Shown piece by piece: positions 10,114 through 23,719 of a DNA stretch of 64,000 nt. Made by a program: the position numbers and the translations under genes. The stretch is taken from positions 23,953,493 through 24,017,492 of the forward strand of contig OY821793.1 in the NCBI GenBank assembly GCA_963682175.1. The letters are read 5' to 3'. A model generated the notes under the pieces. That model made no database searches. It saw only the letters and a list, made by a program, of their open reading frames with translations, and had not been told where the DNA came from. How positions within the stretch are numbered: the first letter of the stretch is position 1; every line of letters begins with the position of its first letter. Origin of the DNA: Triglochin maritima (lineage: Eukaryota; Streptophyta; Magnoliopsida; Alismatales; Juncaginaceae).

Positions 10114-12868
10114 TGGAGGACGTGTCTTCCACGTCAGACGGGCTTCTGGTATCGGGTGGGAAAAATGGAAAATGGGTGGGACTCCCGGTGAGGAAATTGT
10201 GGTCAAAAAATACAAACTTGACAACAAAGTTCGAATTGTGTGTCGAATGGCAAGGAAATTTACAAGCACCGATCAACTTTACCCTCAAACAACTTCTTGC
10301 GTCTGTACTTGGTAACTAATTATGGCTATTAATTAGATTTGTTTAGGGTTTTAAAAGTACGCAGAGAGGAATATCTAACCCAAGATTAGTAACATGAGAT
10401 GTCTTTGTAATTGGATTTTATGTGAAGCGTGGAAATTTAAGCACCATTCCGCAGACGCCAGTAGCATCCAGACGAGCGTTTAATTAGCACAGATAGCTTA
10501 GGTTTTATGAAGATCGTGGGTGACTTCAATTCAAAAAAAGTATGGAGGGCTTTTGTAGTTGAGCAAGTCAATTGTAATAAATATCATCCACGTACGTGTT
10601 AACACCGAAATACATCTCGAACAGATACATGTACGAAGGCTAAGGAATCATATGGTGCCACGAATGTTGGGTACTAAATGAAGAGCAGGTCCACTTCCTC
10701 ATTTGTAAAATATTCTCATGATGAAAGTGAGCCGAACAAATTTAACTCCAATGGGCAATGGAAGATAGCCAATTATATATGTTCTTTTTTGTAAGTGGTA
10801 GGTTGATTTTAATCAACGTGGACGTACGATTAACCATAAGTTATTACGAGGATGGAACTCTTATTTGCTCCTCATTCTATCTAGTTAGTCATTAGAGCAG
10901 TCAAAATACACATCGTGCAGTCAAGTATATATGTTGTATTACAACTCAGTACGTTAGTCGTATTTATATATATATATTACTGACTTTCATTTGATTTTCG
11001 ATCTCACTCAAGGGTCTCGCCAAATAAAAGATGGTTCTTCGAAGGCCCTCCAGAATGAAATATAATTTGATGCAAGTGTTGAAACCAAACAGAGGGAGTG
11101 TTTGGATATCTACTCTTGCGTCCGTGACGTTGGGAAGATGAAATTTTGGTGTTAGCGATGTTGTTGTAATAAGCGGTGAAAGAAATTTCCTAGACACCAG
11201 ATGTTGGGCTTTTAACACTTAGCGGCGGCGTCAAATACTACTAGGCGAACCCTTGAATTAAGCTGGGATTTGGCCAGGTTTGTCAGAATTTATTAGATTT
11301 CAATCCTGGATTGTTACTTTCTTTAGACTCGGACTCTAACCATTACATTTAGACTCCCTGAAATTTTCCTAATACCAATAAGTAAATAAGTAAATGAATT
11401 TTTGATCCATTTGAATTATCCCTTCAAATTCTGATCCTCCTTATCTAAATTTTTGACGCCACTCCTGTCATTACTTCTCAACGAATGCCTTTTTTGTTTA
11501 TTTGAAGACACTATGACCCATTTAATCATATTGGTTTCATACAATCGACAAAAAAAAATTCTCTTTCGTCAAACGCAAAACTCAAGGTAGCCAAACTAAC
11601 CCAAAGTATGAATATGACTTGGCAATTTGATTGTCCGAGGAGGTAGGAGGAGGCCGGCAGCCCCCAAGTGGGTTGGTTTGGGCAAATCATCTAATATCTA
11701 CATAAACATGTCTATGTTTTTGAGACAACCATATTTAATATGACATTGCATGCATGTGGCCATTCCCCGCCTCGTGCCTTTGTCTGAACCAACCAACTCG
11801 GCGGCGGCCTCCAAATCCATTCGATGCTTTTCAAGCATCATGATTAGTTTGCTCCATGAAAGCATGATGAAGATTTCAACTTTTCTCCAAAAAAAGACAA
11901 AACGATGTTTGGATACAAACAGTGAGAATTTTCCAAACATTTTAATGGGAATCTTTGGTGTGCATCTAAACAGCTAATTCTTGTAAAACATTTACACCCG
12001 GTAAATTAATATAGACTGTTAAGGCTCTCAAAAGTATTGTTATTATTCATATAAAGCGTGGTAGGGGGGAAAATCCAATTCAGAACACTATATATATGTT
12101 ATACTTACACCCTATGTGTCTCTCAATTGGTCCACTTAGTTGGGTGAGGATAGGACATGAATTCGATCTCCATCCCAATAAAATGTGATGAAAAGGATGC
12201 AGTTATGCAGCGTAAATAATTTAAATTAATCCTACCATATATGAGGGGAAAAAAATGTTCAAAAACTTTGACTCGTACTACGTTCAGTACAAGCACAATT
12301 AAATCAACATCAATTTACAAGAAGATCTGAGAGGTAATTTCACTCGTTAATTCCCTCATGCCAGTAGATGGTCACCTATATGGATTGTATAGGTATCAAG
12401 TTCAATGTAGGATACAGTTTTAACAATCACACTCACAAGATTCAGAATGTAACTTAATAAGTCTATTTAGTAGATGTTTGATCTAACCAACAAAATTTCG
12501 GGTTCTTTGGCAAAATTAAACTACATGTGTTTTAGAATCGACAATATGAACAATAGATGCTATTTTGAGGATTATACTTTAAGTAAATCTCAACACGTAA
12601 CTCACGCTATTGTGACTGAATCCGATCACGATTTAAGACTAAAGATATATTGGTCCTAATTGGTGCAATAAATGCTAAATTGATAAGTTACATAAACGAA
12701 TCTTGAATGTGTGCATTGATTAATTTACTCTAGCTGAAATCAAGTGTGCTAAAGCTGCTTCCCAATGCATCAAATGAATACCAAACAATCTCGGTAATAT
12801 GTCACGTCAATCAAAGTTGCTCAACTTCGTCTGATTTGGATTTTGGAGTCATAGAATACACGTACTTA
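10114..12868. other. Intergenic, no gene recognised
   Basis: AT-rich sequence with only short frames and no recognisable domain, RNA gene or element boundary. Confidence 0.5.
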
Positions 12869-13239
12869 GGTCATCTTTAACCCCAACCCCAAATATCTTT
12901 ACAACTCAACTTTCTCTTTCTGTCACGTCAGCAAAAAACACTATGCAACTCACAACCCAACCCAACCCAACCCATTTTTCTTTTCTTAACCCCAACCCCA
13001 CTTTCAACACTCTCTCTCCTCCACATCATTTTTTTACCTCATTTTCTATATCAACATAATAATTCACAAACTATTAAATTTATTATTTTTATAATAACTT
13101 AATCTAATTAACTTACAATAATTACGAACAACACATAATAATTAGATTTTATTAAAATTCGACAATTACATATTATAATAATTCAAAGATAAAATATTAC
13201 AATACATATTACAAACATAATTAATTCTCATTCCGTCCA

Positions 13240-13330
13240 AAACGTCACCATATATTCTCGATCAAATCGGCTCGCAATGCCATATGTTTTTGAGCGTTGC
13301 GAACTCGATCTCTGTTACGCAGATATTTGT
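13240..13330 (-). pseudogene. C-terminal relic of a Harbinger (HARBI1/ALP1-like) transposase
   Basis: The minus strand encodes about 30 residues ending in ALRADLIENIW followed by a stop. This resembles the conserved C-terminal end of plant Harbinger transposase-derived proteins (the ...LRxDLIEHLW type). No catalytic domain is left. It sits inside a Harbinger-type element with a TTA duplication, which agrees with the match. Confidence 0.5.
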
Positions 13331-13714
13331 TAATATCCACGATACGCTCAGTGGAATACCGGAGACCCGAAGTGGAGGAAAAGACACTTGGAAAGTTGCT
13401 GGATTGGGCTGAGAAAAATGGACATCTTTAAATTAGTTTAGTTATGTATTTAGTTGCTAATCGATTTCGGTCAAGTTTAGTTTAAGTAAAATTTCATGTT
13501 ATTTCCTTTTTGTAGTAGAAATCTATGTTATATGTTTGGTTGTTAATTTGTTTTGAAGTTAATTTAATTTAATTTATTTGAGTTTCAATTTTTTATTTAC
13601 TATATTATTAACAAATATTAATAAGTGATACACTTTAATTGATTTATTTAACAAAAACACAAGAAAATGTAATTTTTTTTAAAAGTTGGGTTGAAACATA
13701 TTGAACTCGTACGA

Positions 13715-13805
13715 ACGGCTGCCCAGCTCGCCGGTGAGCTGGCGGGGATCTCGCTGACCGGTCAGCAAGCGGCTGTCCAGCTCGTCGGTGAGCTGGCGGG
13801 GGTTT
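13715..13805 (+). repeat. Tandem GC-rich duplication inside the Harbinger element
   Basis: Two copies of a ~60-bp unit share GGTGAGCTGGCGGGG and CGGCTG-CCAGCTCG. They stand out as GC-rich in an AT-rich setting. Confidence 0.7.
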
Positions 13806-14023
13806 CAGAGGGCAGCGTCCCCTGAAAGGTAAACACAATTTGGAATTCGATATTAAATTCAATATTGATTTTGTATTATTAGAGTTAATGCAATTGATTT
13901 ATTTTATTAATTATTATATTTATTTACAATTTATTTTATTTATATATATTATTAACATATTATTTAACTAATATAAATAACAAAAAAAAACATAACAAAA
14001 AAACCGACCAAGCAGGTCTGGCC

Positions 14024-14166
14024 ACGTGGCCAGACCTGGGTCGTGACCCAGATCGGGTCGCAGACCCAGGTCGTGACCCAGATCGGGTCGCAGACCCAGG
14101 TCGCGACCCGACCCGGGACCGCTCCCCATTAAGGGGAGCCTGAAAAGGGCCTCCGTTAAGGAGGCC
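14024..14166 (+). repeat. GC-rich tandem and palindromic repeats at the Harbinger right end
   Basis: A 30-bp unit containing CAGATCGGGTCGCAGACCC repeats about two and a half times. Two short hairpins follow: CTCCCCATTAAGGGGAG, and GGGCCTCC paired with GGAGGCCC around a short TTAA-containing centre. Confidence 0.75.
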
Positions 14167-14170
14167 CTTA

Positions 14171-16198
14171 GAGGTGAAGAAGTTCTCAATCAGTTGTTCT
14201 TTTCGATAAATAATACTCTAACAAATATTAAAAGGCAATTCACTATTATTGGGATCCGATGTCGAATCTTTCACTATTTTAAGACGAATCACAAGTATCT
14301 AAAATCACGTAAGACACTCTCGACGCTCGGTAGGAATGAAACAGTGCGGGACATTAAAAGTGATTTGATGGACACAAAAGAGGATGGTGGCCAGGGTGTT
14401 CTGTCTTCTGTCCCACCTACTAATTACCAACTAATTTCAGATTGCCTTATGAGCCACCACGTATGGTGCAGTGGTTGATCTCATTACTGCCCAAAAGAGA
14501 TTAATGTTATCATGTAGGACTTGATTACTTTCATGCAGCTAATTATGGTGATGTTTGTAATTAGAACTTCTACTTAAGTGGTCTGATGACCCTTAATTAC
14601 TCCTACATACGTAATGGCCCAGGTCTTGCATTTCTCAGTTAAAACATCATGACTTGGTGAGTCGATCCGTCTAGGGAGTCGTTTCTCGTTGACATCGGTC
14701 AGTCAAGTTCCAAAGTCAATAGGAAGGATGAAAGAACAAGAAGACAAAGGCGCTATAGTCAACGCCAACTTAAAACCCCCTTCAACTCCCAATGCAAAGG
14801 AGTTGCATCCCAATGCAAACATGTCGTTGGATCTTAACCAAGCCTGTGGAAGAGTATTAAGTATTAACTCGCTTCTGCGTCACGCAGCATACAAGAAGAG
14901 TTGACTTAGAAAAGCTATAGTACTACGTGGATGGCCTATTTAAGCTGTCTCTGAATCATCATCACAGATATCCAATTTAGACGTGGAAGTTTCCATATTC
15001 TCAAATGAACTAAAGTTTGATCCGAAATATGTCGAGCAAATTAGTGACCCCTATATTTGTGAGTATGACAGCCTGAGAAGTTTTGTACGTATCATTCATT
15101 TCCTAATTATTTATTAATGCGCAAAGTTTAAGGTACTTACTGTTGGAGATCAATCATCACATAACTAATAGAGTAAATTATTTGGATCAGTCAATTTACA
15201 ACCAAAAAGAAAAGTGTTTTGATCTGTCAAGAAGTGAATCATTGGTCTTTTGAGCCCTCATAGTCTCGTACTGAAACTGGTAAAGCGGTGTGATATTCAT
15301 AAACAACTTTAACTAACATAGTAGGGGTATCAAGCGTGCTGTTTGCAGTATTGCCCTAACTGATCGAGCAAAACCATCAAAACAAAATCAGACAAAAACA
15401 TTCAATTTGTATAGGTTGTTAAAAGTTTCAAATATGGAAGACATGTTTATGCAAGCTTACAAATTACAATACAACAGGAGTAAGAGAAATAAGAAAGTGA
15501 TCTTGAAGAACATCAACACGAATGGTCCTCATTCAGTCGATCGAAACACATCAATCAGAGTCAGATTAAGAATTTACTGGACTCCAACATCATTCAGTCC
15601 ACTGATACCCAACCAATAGTCTTTCTGAGAGTTATTGTAATCTAGAGAACGATCATCCGAACCCTATTCGGTCTTCCAGATCTAATCCACCATCTGGTCA
15701 ACGGTTGATCGAAACCAAGTGGACAATAGTTGCCCTGCAATTCACTGGAACCCGAAGAAATGTTAATTGTTTCCCAAATGGTTGACCAAAATCTAGATGC
15801 AAGTAGTTTTCATTAAGAAGGTCATTTAGGTTTGTCATAAACTTCTTATATAAAAATATCTAAGTTACTTAGAACCCTAATGTTGTTGAAATCTTAACTA
15901 AAAAGAGAAACACCAAAGTTGAGAGGTAGGTTTCGACATCATACTCGGTTTTTGGATTTGGAGAACACTTTGTCGTTGGAGGATTATTCAACATGTTTCC
16001 ATTCTTTTTGTACTAACAACCATTGTCATAGTAAAGCTTGTTTCGTCTCGACCATCAGGATTTTTTACAACTGGGTTTCCACATAAATCTGATGTGTCTA
16101 CTTGATTACTTGTGAGATTGCTAAATGCACACTAGGTGTTCGATGGTTTGCTTAGCTTGAGTTCTATTGGTTTTATTTTTCATCCCGCATACACCACA
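14171..16198. other. Intergenic, nothing recognised
   Basis: AT-rich sequence with small open frames that lack known domains. No inverted termini or RNA genes were found. Confidence 0.5.
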
Positions 16199-16206
16199 CT
16201 AAATAT

Positions 16207-16862
16207 TAAGGGTCTAAATGGGACAAGGTGGGGACGATTTTTGCCCATGTTAAGCGGATAAAGGGGCAAAACAACAAAAACCACTACCCACCCCGCCTAA
16301 AGGTGCAATAGAGAGGACAAGGTGGATTAGACGGGGCATTTTCAATTTAATGATATAGTATAATTATTTTTTAATGAAATTTACTTACACAACAATTTAA
16401 TGTAGTATAGTTACTTTTTAATAATAACATAGAACATAGACCCTATGAAATATGACCGACAACAAGATTGAACATAGTAGACATTTTACTTCGTTAAAAA
16501 TAAGCTATTTTTGGTCTTTTACATGCAAAGATCGTTCCATCTCAAAGAAATACCAACCAAAACGGAAAAACCACGTAGTCGACCCAAATCAACTTAACTA
16601 CACAAAAGAATAAGACCCAAAACCAACAAAAAAACTCCAAAAAAGTATTAGAATGTTGATTTGTGTTATTGCAATAGAATAACTTACATAAATATCTCCA
16701 ACTATACGAGTATAGAGTCGATTGCAAAAAAACTGCAACTGAACCCACTTCTTATGCAGGTTTTGTAAGAAGCAGGTTAGCAGAAATGTGCCCCCCCCCC
16801 CCCCCCCCCCAATTAGACATGGATGGGGGCGGCAGGTCAAATCCATCACATTTACACCCCTA
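16207..16862. mobile_element. hAT-type MITE, 656 bp
   Basis: A perfect 8-bp duplication CTAAATAT flanks it (16199-16206 and 16863-16870). The termini are TAAGGGTCTAAAT and, reverse complemented, TAGGGGTGTAAAT. A run of 20 C lies near the right end (16791-16810). No coding capacity. Confidence 0.82.
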
Positions 16863-17431
16863 CTAAATATCTTAACTTGAACCTTGCTTTCTTTGTCCGC
16901 AATCCAGCATCCAATCCGAAACCATTGCTTTGTTATTGAATCAAATGTCTTCTAAGGTAACATTTTCTGAAATGGCTGATACAAATGTGTGGATATGATC
17001 ATATGAATAATATATATAAAAAATTGGCAGTAGGCTAAACAAAAAGAATTCGTTCAAGTTCACGTATCAATTTGTCAGAATTAGGACTTAATAACCACTT
17101 GTGGTTCCAGTGTAGCTATTTCTATGGCTTGCTTCAGCTTCTCCGAAGATGGAGTTGGGATGGGTCTTCGAGAGTCTCCGTAGAAGAGGTAAGGGCATTC
17201 TGAAGATTACTACTATTGCACCCAAAAATAGAGGAATTTCCCTGCCCGTACAACCAACGCTATGAGAAAATAATTTGGACGGTGAAATGTTACCCTAACT
17301 TTTCGTCAACAGGCGCAGCCCTGTTGCAGGTCTGTGATGTCAATACATCTTCAATTGAACTTTCTTTAGCACCGTGAATTGGAGAATTTCCACTCTGTAA
17401 TTGACTGACATTTCACTCAACACCACAAAAG

Positions 17432-19350
17432 TTATAGCTTATGCCAATTTCGAAGAGTTTGTTTTTTCCAACGTTTCAAGACATGAATACAGCCTGCACC
17501 ACAGAACAACCCAAGTGCAGCAATTGTCATGATACTTGAATTACTCACATTCCGGTGATAGCCTCCCTACAAAAGAAGAATGTCCAGTCAACCTTAAGCG
17601 TGAGCAAGACTTCATAAAAAAATACATCTTGAAATTGAATCTCACTTGGATAAGGAAAAACAACACGGCAGCATTTGAAGGTGCTAATGAGAGGCTAATC
17701 ATACCCCCACGCAGTTCGTTGGGCACGTACCTGCTCAAAGCATTACAGAAATTAAACCTAACTTATAATTGACAAAGGAATGCAACTAGAAATGCGATCA
17801 AGAATCGTACATGGTTCTCAACCGCGCCAAGGATGGAACAATAAACCCAGTGCAAGTACTAAAAATGCTGAACAACATCACAAGGACTCCAATTTCCTGC
17901 AAACTTCAAAATGTCATGAATCAATCCAGAACACCTTAACAATGCAACATAGTACGTCTCGAGTCATGAACGCATACCTGATAGTCATAAGCAACAACAG
18001 ACAGACATAGACCAGCAACAACAAATGCAGCCGTTAAACAGTCATCATTACGAAATGGCGATGATCCATCATAAAACCATGGAACTGCAGTGCTGCCTAG
18101 CATTCTTGCTCCAAGGAAACACGGGTATAAAAGCGATAGTCTGAGCTCCCTTCCATCTGCCTAAAAGATTTGAAGTGAATAAAACCTACTACGAAATTAC
18201 AAAATAAATAACCTAATCATAACATAGCCAAAGAGGTGAAAAATTACTTCAAAAAAATAAGTGTTTCCAGAAACCTAAACATTTCAATTGCTAAGATAAA
18301 TAATGTAGTGGCAAAAGCATTCATTTGTTAAATATTTACTTTGTCAACAGATCTGTAAGATCACAGAAAGCCTCAACTGCTCGACATATATTGATAAAAA
18401 GTTCTACTTATCTAGGAAATATAAATAAACACTACACCATTACTTATCAACATTCTCAGCCAAGCACTATTAACTTTTCATTCACATCCTATAATATTAC
18501 AAACTGTGTGGAGGTTCATGAGTCATGACAATTACATGGCTAAGAAATCAGGAAAACAGTACTAAAAGAAATTAGTATGTCAAGGACCATGGTAATTGAT
18601 GTCCAACTTGCGAAGTTATTAAGGGCATTATCTCAGTGTGTCATAGTGGTCAGAAGAACAAACCTTCGCTTGGATCAATAACATGAATAATAAGTACAGG
18701 TGTGGACAATTTCTTTCTCCACACAAAGAAGTTAGGGCATGGATGTATGTGCTATGCCAAAATAAGATTTTACATGATACAGGCTGAATAAGAAAATAAC
18801 ATCAAGATTTTGCCCAAAAAAGGCACTTGTGAGTTTTAAACACGTTGAAATTTCAAAAGAATCACAAACATACCACCACAGTGGGAGCCCAAAGAATCCA
18901 GAACATAGATACTGAGAGATGAAGGAAGGACTGTGCCATTGCCAATAACAATATTCTTTTATCTGTTCCAAACACAAGCATATAAGTTTTTCCAAAAGGA
19001 TCCTAAAAGGAAACAAAATGCATCACATATTTTGATAAAAATACATAGATACAAGATAAATAACAAAAAATCACATTTGAAGATGTTTTTTACAATATAA
19101 ATAGGAAACTAAGATTTCTTGATCAGATAGAGACACAAGTAACAAACACATGACATGCATCTGTTAACATTTTTAACATCCATGAAACACTACATATTCA
19201 TTTCTTTGTCCATCAAAGCATGTAGGTTACTAACTTTAAGCAAGTCATGCAAATTTGCATTAGACGACTACAGATTTCTCAACCTCAATACCAAAATGTA
19301 ATATGTCACCTCCAAGGCACAACCAATGCCACAAACTATCACTAACATGC

Positions 19351-19410
<60 letters not shown>

Positions 19411-21648
19411 GTATATTCCAACTAATTTTCCCTTCTGAGGACACCAATCAAAAGCCCCACAGAAGGTCTAATTTTTCTTCTTGTGGATTTTTCAAAACTT
19501 CCGTGAGTATTGTGTTTTCTTTGTCACCTATCCCAACTGTTTTAGCACTAAAAGCTTCGTTGTTTTTTGTTGTTGTGCTTTCTATTTGTGTTTTCTATCA
19601 CAGAATTCATATTGACAAGTAACTGACAGTTGACACTATAATATGTTATGAAAATGATTAAATAAATCAAAACCTTCAAGCTAAATCCTAACACAGTTCT
19701 TAGTTCTTACCATGAATTAGATGCTCATATAGTGAATCACGATATTTCCTAATAGAAACTGAATGTCGAGAGCTACTCCATCCTTTGCCAATGTAAATGA
19801 TGCTTAACAATGCTATTAAAGCAGCAGGAGCAGCGGGAACAAAACTGCCTTTGTTAAGATCCTTAGCGAAAAAGTTTGCAAGCACTTGGCTTCCAATAAG
19901 AGATGCACATTCGGAGAAAGTCATCAGCCAAAAGGTATCCATCAACAAATCCTGTCTATGGCCTTGCTGCAAAAAAAATAATGGAACGCTGAAACAGTTT
20001 TCAAAACAAAAAATTAGTCTTTAATTTTTAAGTTGTGATGAAAACCTTTTCATGCTCAATTGTCATCCAGGTCTCAAAGCTGAAAGAGAATATGGAAGAT
20101 GCCAATGACAAGCATATACGTATAATGAACACACTTGGATGCTTGGTCACACTCTTTAAGACAGCAACCACGAGATGAAGGACACAAAACAGCATACATG
20201 CCTTTCTTGGACCTCTACAAAATATAATTGCGTTTGTCAGAAAAGTGTTCGTAAATAATATAGTTATATTTTCATATATATAAACCATATGACAGGTTGT
20301 CACCGACAAAACTAGAAAAAATGCAGTAAATAGGCAAAATGAAAACATAAACACTAGGAATTGAACACCGATGCAAAAATTACTGAGGGTTTCTGACACC
20401 CACACAAATACACAGCCAAAAGAGCAGGAAGCTAGGGTATTAGAGATATACATACATATATACATCGGAAGACAAACGTACGTATAGCAAGCAATATCAC
20501 TTTTCGAAAGAAGCATTACTTAAGCTATCCATTAGGATTCTCATACATAATCTATATTACAACTACTTCTCACTAGATAAGTACTACTCAATTTCGTCAT
20601 ACCTTAAATACGAAACAAAACTTTGCCTAAGTTCTGATTCCTGGCACTCTTATTATACTTCCAACAGTACTAAAAAGTCACGAACATACCACCCACACTC
20701 AAATTAAACCCACAACTATCACAAGCATTCAAACTAAGTGACTTCAACTAGCGTCCCAACTGACATCCTCCTGATTCGTAAAAAAAATCTAAAATAAAAT
20801 AAAAACACAATGCAAGACTATGGCATCCAATACCAATCAGGCATTCGTCATTCCACTCCGCACCAACCAACAGAACCATAAGACGAAACACGTATAATAC
20901 AAAGCAACAATCTATTACCAATCTGGCACTCATATTTCCAATGAAAATGAGCTATATTAGTGACCACAATACTTTCAACAGTCCTACAAATCACCAACAA
21001 TCATCACAAACACATAAGGTAAGTGAGTTCAAATAACTTCCCAACATAAACCTCTTCAATTTATGAATCAATTCAATAATCAAATCAATACATCAAAAAG
21101 CAGGACTATTCACATCTCTACCAATCAGACAAGCATCAAAACACTCCACACCGATCACAGGATCGAACATACAGAATACAATGCAACAATCAACAATTAA
21201 CTAAACCCTAGACCGCACTTTAAAACTCACGTTATATCCGAAATGACGCCTAACAAAGTCCCTCCGACGAGCGCCGCAGCCGCTCCGGCCGCCAAACAAA
21301 CCACGGCCTCCTCCCTCCCGATCCCGTACTGCCGGAACTCGTAATCCCCGAACACCGACTCGAGCCCACCGATAACTGCACATACAAAAAAACAAAAATC
21401 ATCAAAACCAGAAAAACAGACAGATCGAGATTCCGGGAAGGAGAGAAGAGGCACGAACGGGAGGCGAGAGAGAAGAGGAGGAGGAAGGCGCGCTGGAAGC
21501 GGAGGAAGGGAGCGGAGGAGGGGTCGGGGGAGCGGACGGGGTTGGAGAAGAAGGGGAAGAGGGAGATGGAGGCGAAGCATAGGAGGAAGAGGAGGAGGTG
21601 AGAGATGGGGTTTAGGTCCCAAACCGAGGTCTCGATCACAACCGCCAT
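17432..21648 (-). CDS. MFSD5/MOT2-like major facilitator transporter
   Basis: Nine minus-strand exons join in frame: 21648-21459, 21375-21231, 20214-20046, 19966-19711, 18962-18874, 18160-17978, 17896-17811, 17730-17646 and 17566-17432, giving 445 aa, close to the usual length of this plant family. It starts MAVVIETSVW, as plant relatives do. Signature stretches include SFSFETWMTIEHEK, DTFWLMTFSECASLIG, DKRILLL, MFWILWAP, ADGREL, YVPNELRGGMISLS and the C-terminal NWHKL. Hydrophobic segments cover most of the protein. These are annotated as molybdate-anion transporter-like (MFS_5, related to algal MOT2); transport of molybdate by this protein is not shown by the sequence. The acceptor of exon 5 (18963) was chosen because it keeps the frame and the DKRILLL match; the stronger-looking AG before 19005 would shift the frame. 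Confidence 0.88.
19355..19404. repeat. AT dinucleotide microsatellite in intron 4 of the transporter gene
   Basis: About 25 uninterrupted AT units, in the intron between exons 4 and 5. Confidence 0.95.
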
Positions 21649-22783
21649 GGATGGATCGGAGTCGAGAAGAGAGATCGGAGGTGAAAGAAGAAGAAGAAGT
21701 GGAAATCAGAAGATGGTGTGAACTGATTTGAGTGGAATAAATAAAGATTTGAGTCGTGGAACGGAGGATTGGTTTGTCGGTGCCTGAGTTCTCGTAACTA
21801 CCCTGTCTTTAATCTTCTTTTTTCTTTTTATTTATTTATCTACTCCTGAATCAAATACTATGTCAAACTCGAAATTCAACTTAGAAATAAAATATCTTGA
21901 TGAATTTTTTTTAAAAAAAACTGAGACTCAACTCGAATGCTCGACTTGAAGTTTTTTTTGTTCAATTTGTAATTTTTTTTTTGTATTTGATAATAATATA
22001 GTTTAATACTTTTAGCTCAAAACTTTTGGTGACATGAAGGTGTTGGATCTCACCAGCTCACGCACATTTAGGAAGTGAAAAGCTTCCCCATATTTGCTTC
22101 TCCACTGATGCTTCTTTTCGTTAAAATCTCTGTCCTGGAGCTCAAAAATAGTTTCGCTGTCCGACGAACTTAGTACATGGGTGGTTGTGTATATTTTTCA
22201 ACGCTCATGAACAGTGGTGGATCGAGGAAAGAAACTATGGGTGGTGAGCACAATAAAAATATATTCTTTGTAAAAACAAGTATAACATCCCGAATATATC
22301 ATTCTTTAAAAAAATGATATTTTTCACTCATTACTTACTTGTGACAACAGAGGTTTTGTGGAGCAACAGAGGTAGGTGTTTGGTTTTTCTCCCCAATTCA
22401 GTATCTTATGTTACTAAATTTGAAAAATCTGAGAAAAAATTTAGGTACAATATCTTATGATGTTAAGAATATGAAAGGTCAAATAAGAAGTAAAGTTAGA
22501 TTTAGAGACAAATGTAAATTGAACTTTAATTTTGCACTTTGTCATCTCATTGTCATGGGACGCATGTTCTCAAACAATATACTTTATTATAATATGGTAC
22601 AATTGTAAAAAAATATTTGGTACAAAATTATTTATGTTTAGAACTTACGGATTTTTATATACTAATTAAAATTCAAATGTGGTTTAAACTGCTGAAACAT
22701 GATAAAGAACTTGTACAAAAAAGATTGACGTAGTAACTCAATTAGAGCCCTTTGATAATGTAGACGAGTAGGATCACATATTG
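21649..22783. other. Upstream region of the transporter gene, otherwise nothing recognised
   Basis: The first 150 bp is a likely 5' leader and promoter on the minus strand, with purine-rich GAAGAAG tracts next to the start codon. I could not fix a TATA box. The rest is AT-rich without genes. Confidence 0.4.
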
Positions 22784-23557
22784 TTATTTTTAAAACCTCT
22801 TTAATGTATTGTATAAATTTTCCTATGCATCACATATTTTGTCCTGGGAATTTTACAACTTAATTGAATACTTTAATAAAATATGATTAATTACATTTTA
22901 TTCTCCTAACCTTTGGTTTTATAACAATCTGCACCCATATCATTTAAAAATTGTATTGTTAAACGTCGTTTGCGGATTACTTAAATCGTTCGCGTCAATT
23001 ATTATTTTGTAATTATCTTATATTTACTTATTTCTGCTCCCAATAGGCTTTCTTCTTTTCATATTACAACAAAAAATAATCATGAAAAATAAAATCGGAG
23101 TATGAATATTGGGGTGGCAGGGGGCGGCAACCCTATTATTGTACACCGGATATTGATATGTTTACCTATTCATTTATGTTTGTGTTTTTTTCCACCTTCA
23201 CCACCGAAATCTTGCAACGGGACCTAAAATAATTTGAAATAACACCGTATAAATTCAAGATTTAAAAAAAAACTCTAACACCCTTTAAAAAAATTATTGG
23301 CGTCGGCGATTTAAGTAAATGAAAAGTGAATGACAAAATGGTAATTGACGTAAATGATTTAAGTAATTCATGGGTGACGTTTAATAGTACGATTTTTAAA
23401 TGATATGGGTGCAGATTGTTATAAAACCAAATGTTAGGAGAATAAAATGTAATTAACCATATTTTATTGAAGTATTGAATTAAGTTGTAAAATTCCTATG
23501 ACAAAATATGTGATGCATAGGAAAATTTACACAATACATTAAAGGGTTTTAAAAAAA
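22784..23557. mobile_element. Foldback element with ~225-bp inverted arms
   Basis: The arms at about 22784-23010 and 23336-23557 are reverse complements with roughly 90% identity by eye. They share AATTTTCCTATGCATCACAT and GATTGTTATAAAACCAAA-type blocks and enclose about 325 bp. The inner arm ends (CGTCAATTA) recur a third time at about 23640-23712, so one end has been duplicated or a second copy is nested. The inner ends resemble the termini of the element at 45674-46846 (ATTACTTAAATCG). No open frame. No clear target duplication found. Confidence 0.7.
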
Positions 23558-23719
23558 CAATAAAGTTTAAGGAGATACAGTAAAAATAGCAATAAAGTTT
23601 AAAAATAACAATAAAGTTTTACGGGACAAAATGAGAATTAAATGAAAAGTGAATGACAAAATTTAATTGACGCAGACTATTTAAGTAATTCGCGGGTGAC
23701 GTTTAGTAACACCCTTTAA

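Larger units (their letters stand above)
12869..14167. mobile_element. PIF/Harbinger-type element, 1.3 kb
   Basis: The left end GGTCATCTTTAACC and right end (reverse complement) GGGCCTCCTTAACGG form short inverted termini, flanked on both sides by TTA, the typical 3-bp Harbinger target duplication. The interior holds a transposase relic at 13240-13330 and internal tandem repeats. Related elements with the same termini lie at 36873-37394 and 43308-43705. Confidence 0.75.

Noticed and set aside
19326..19622. 98-codon frame over the AT microsatellite
   Set aside because: The YIYIYI stretch is the translated AT repeat within an intron of the transporter gene.
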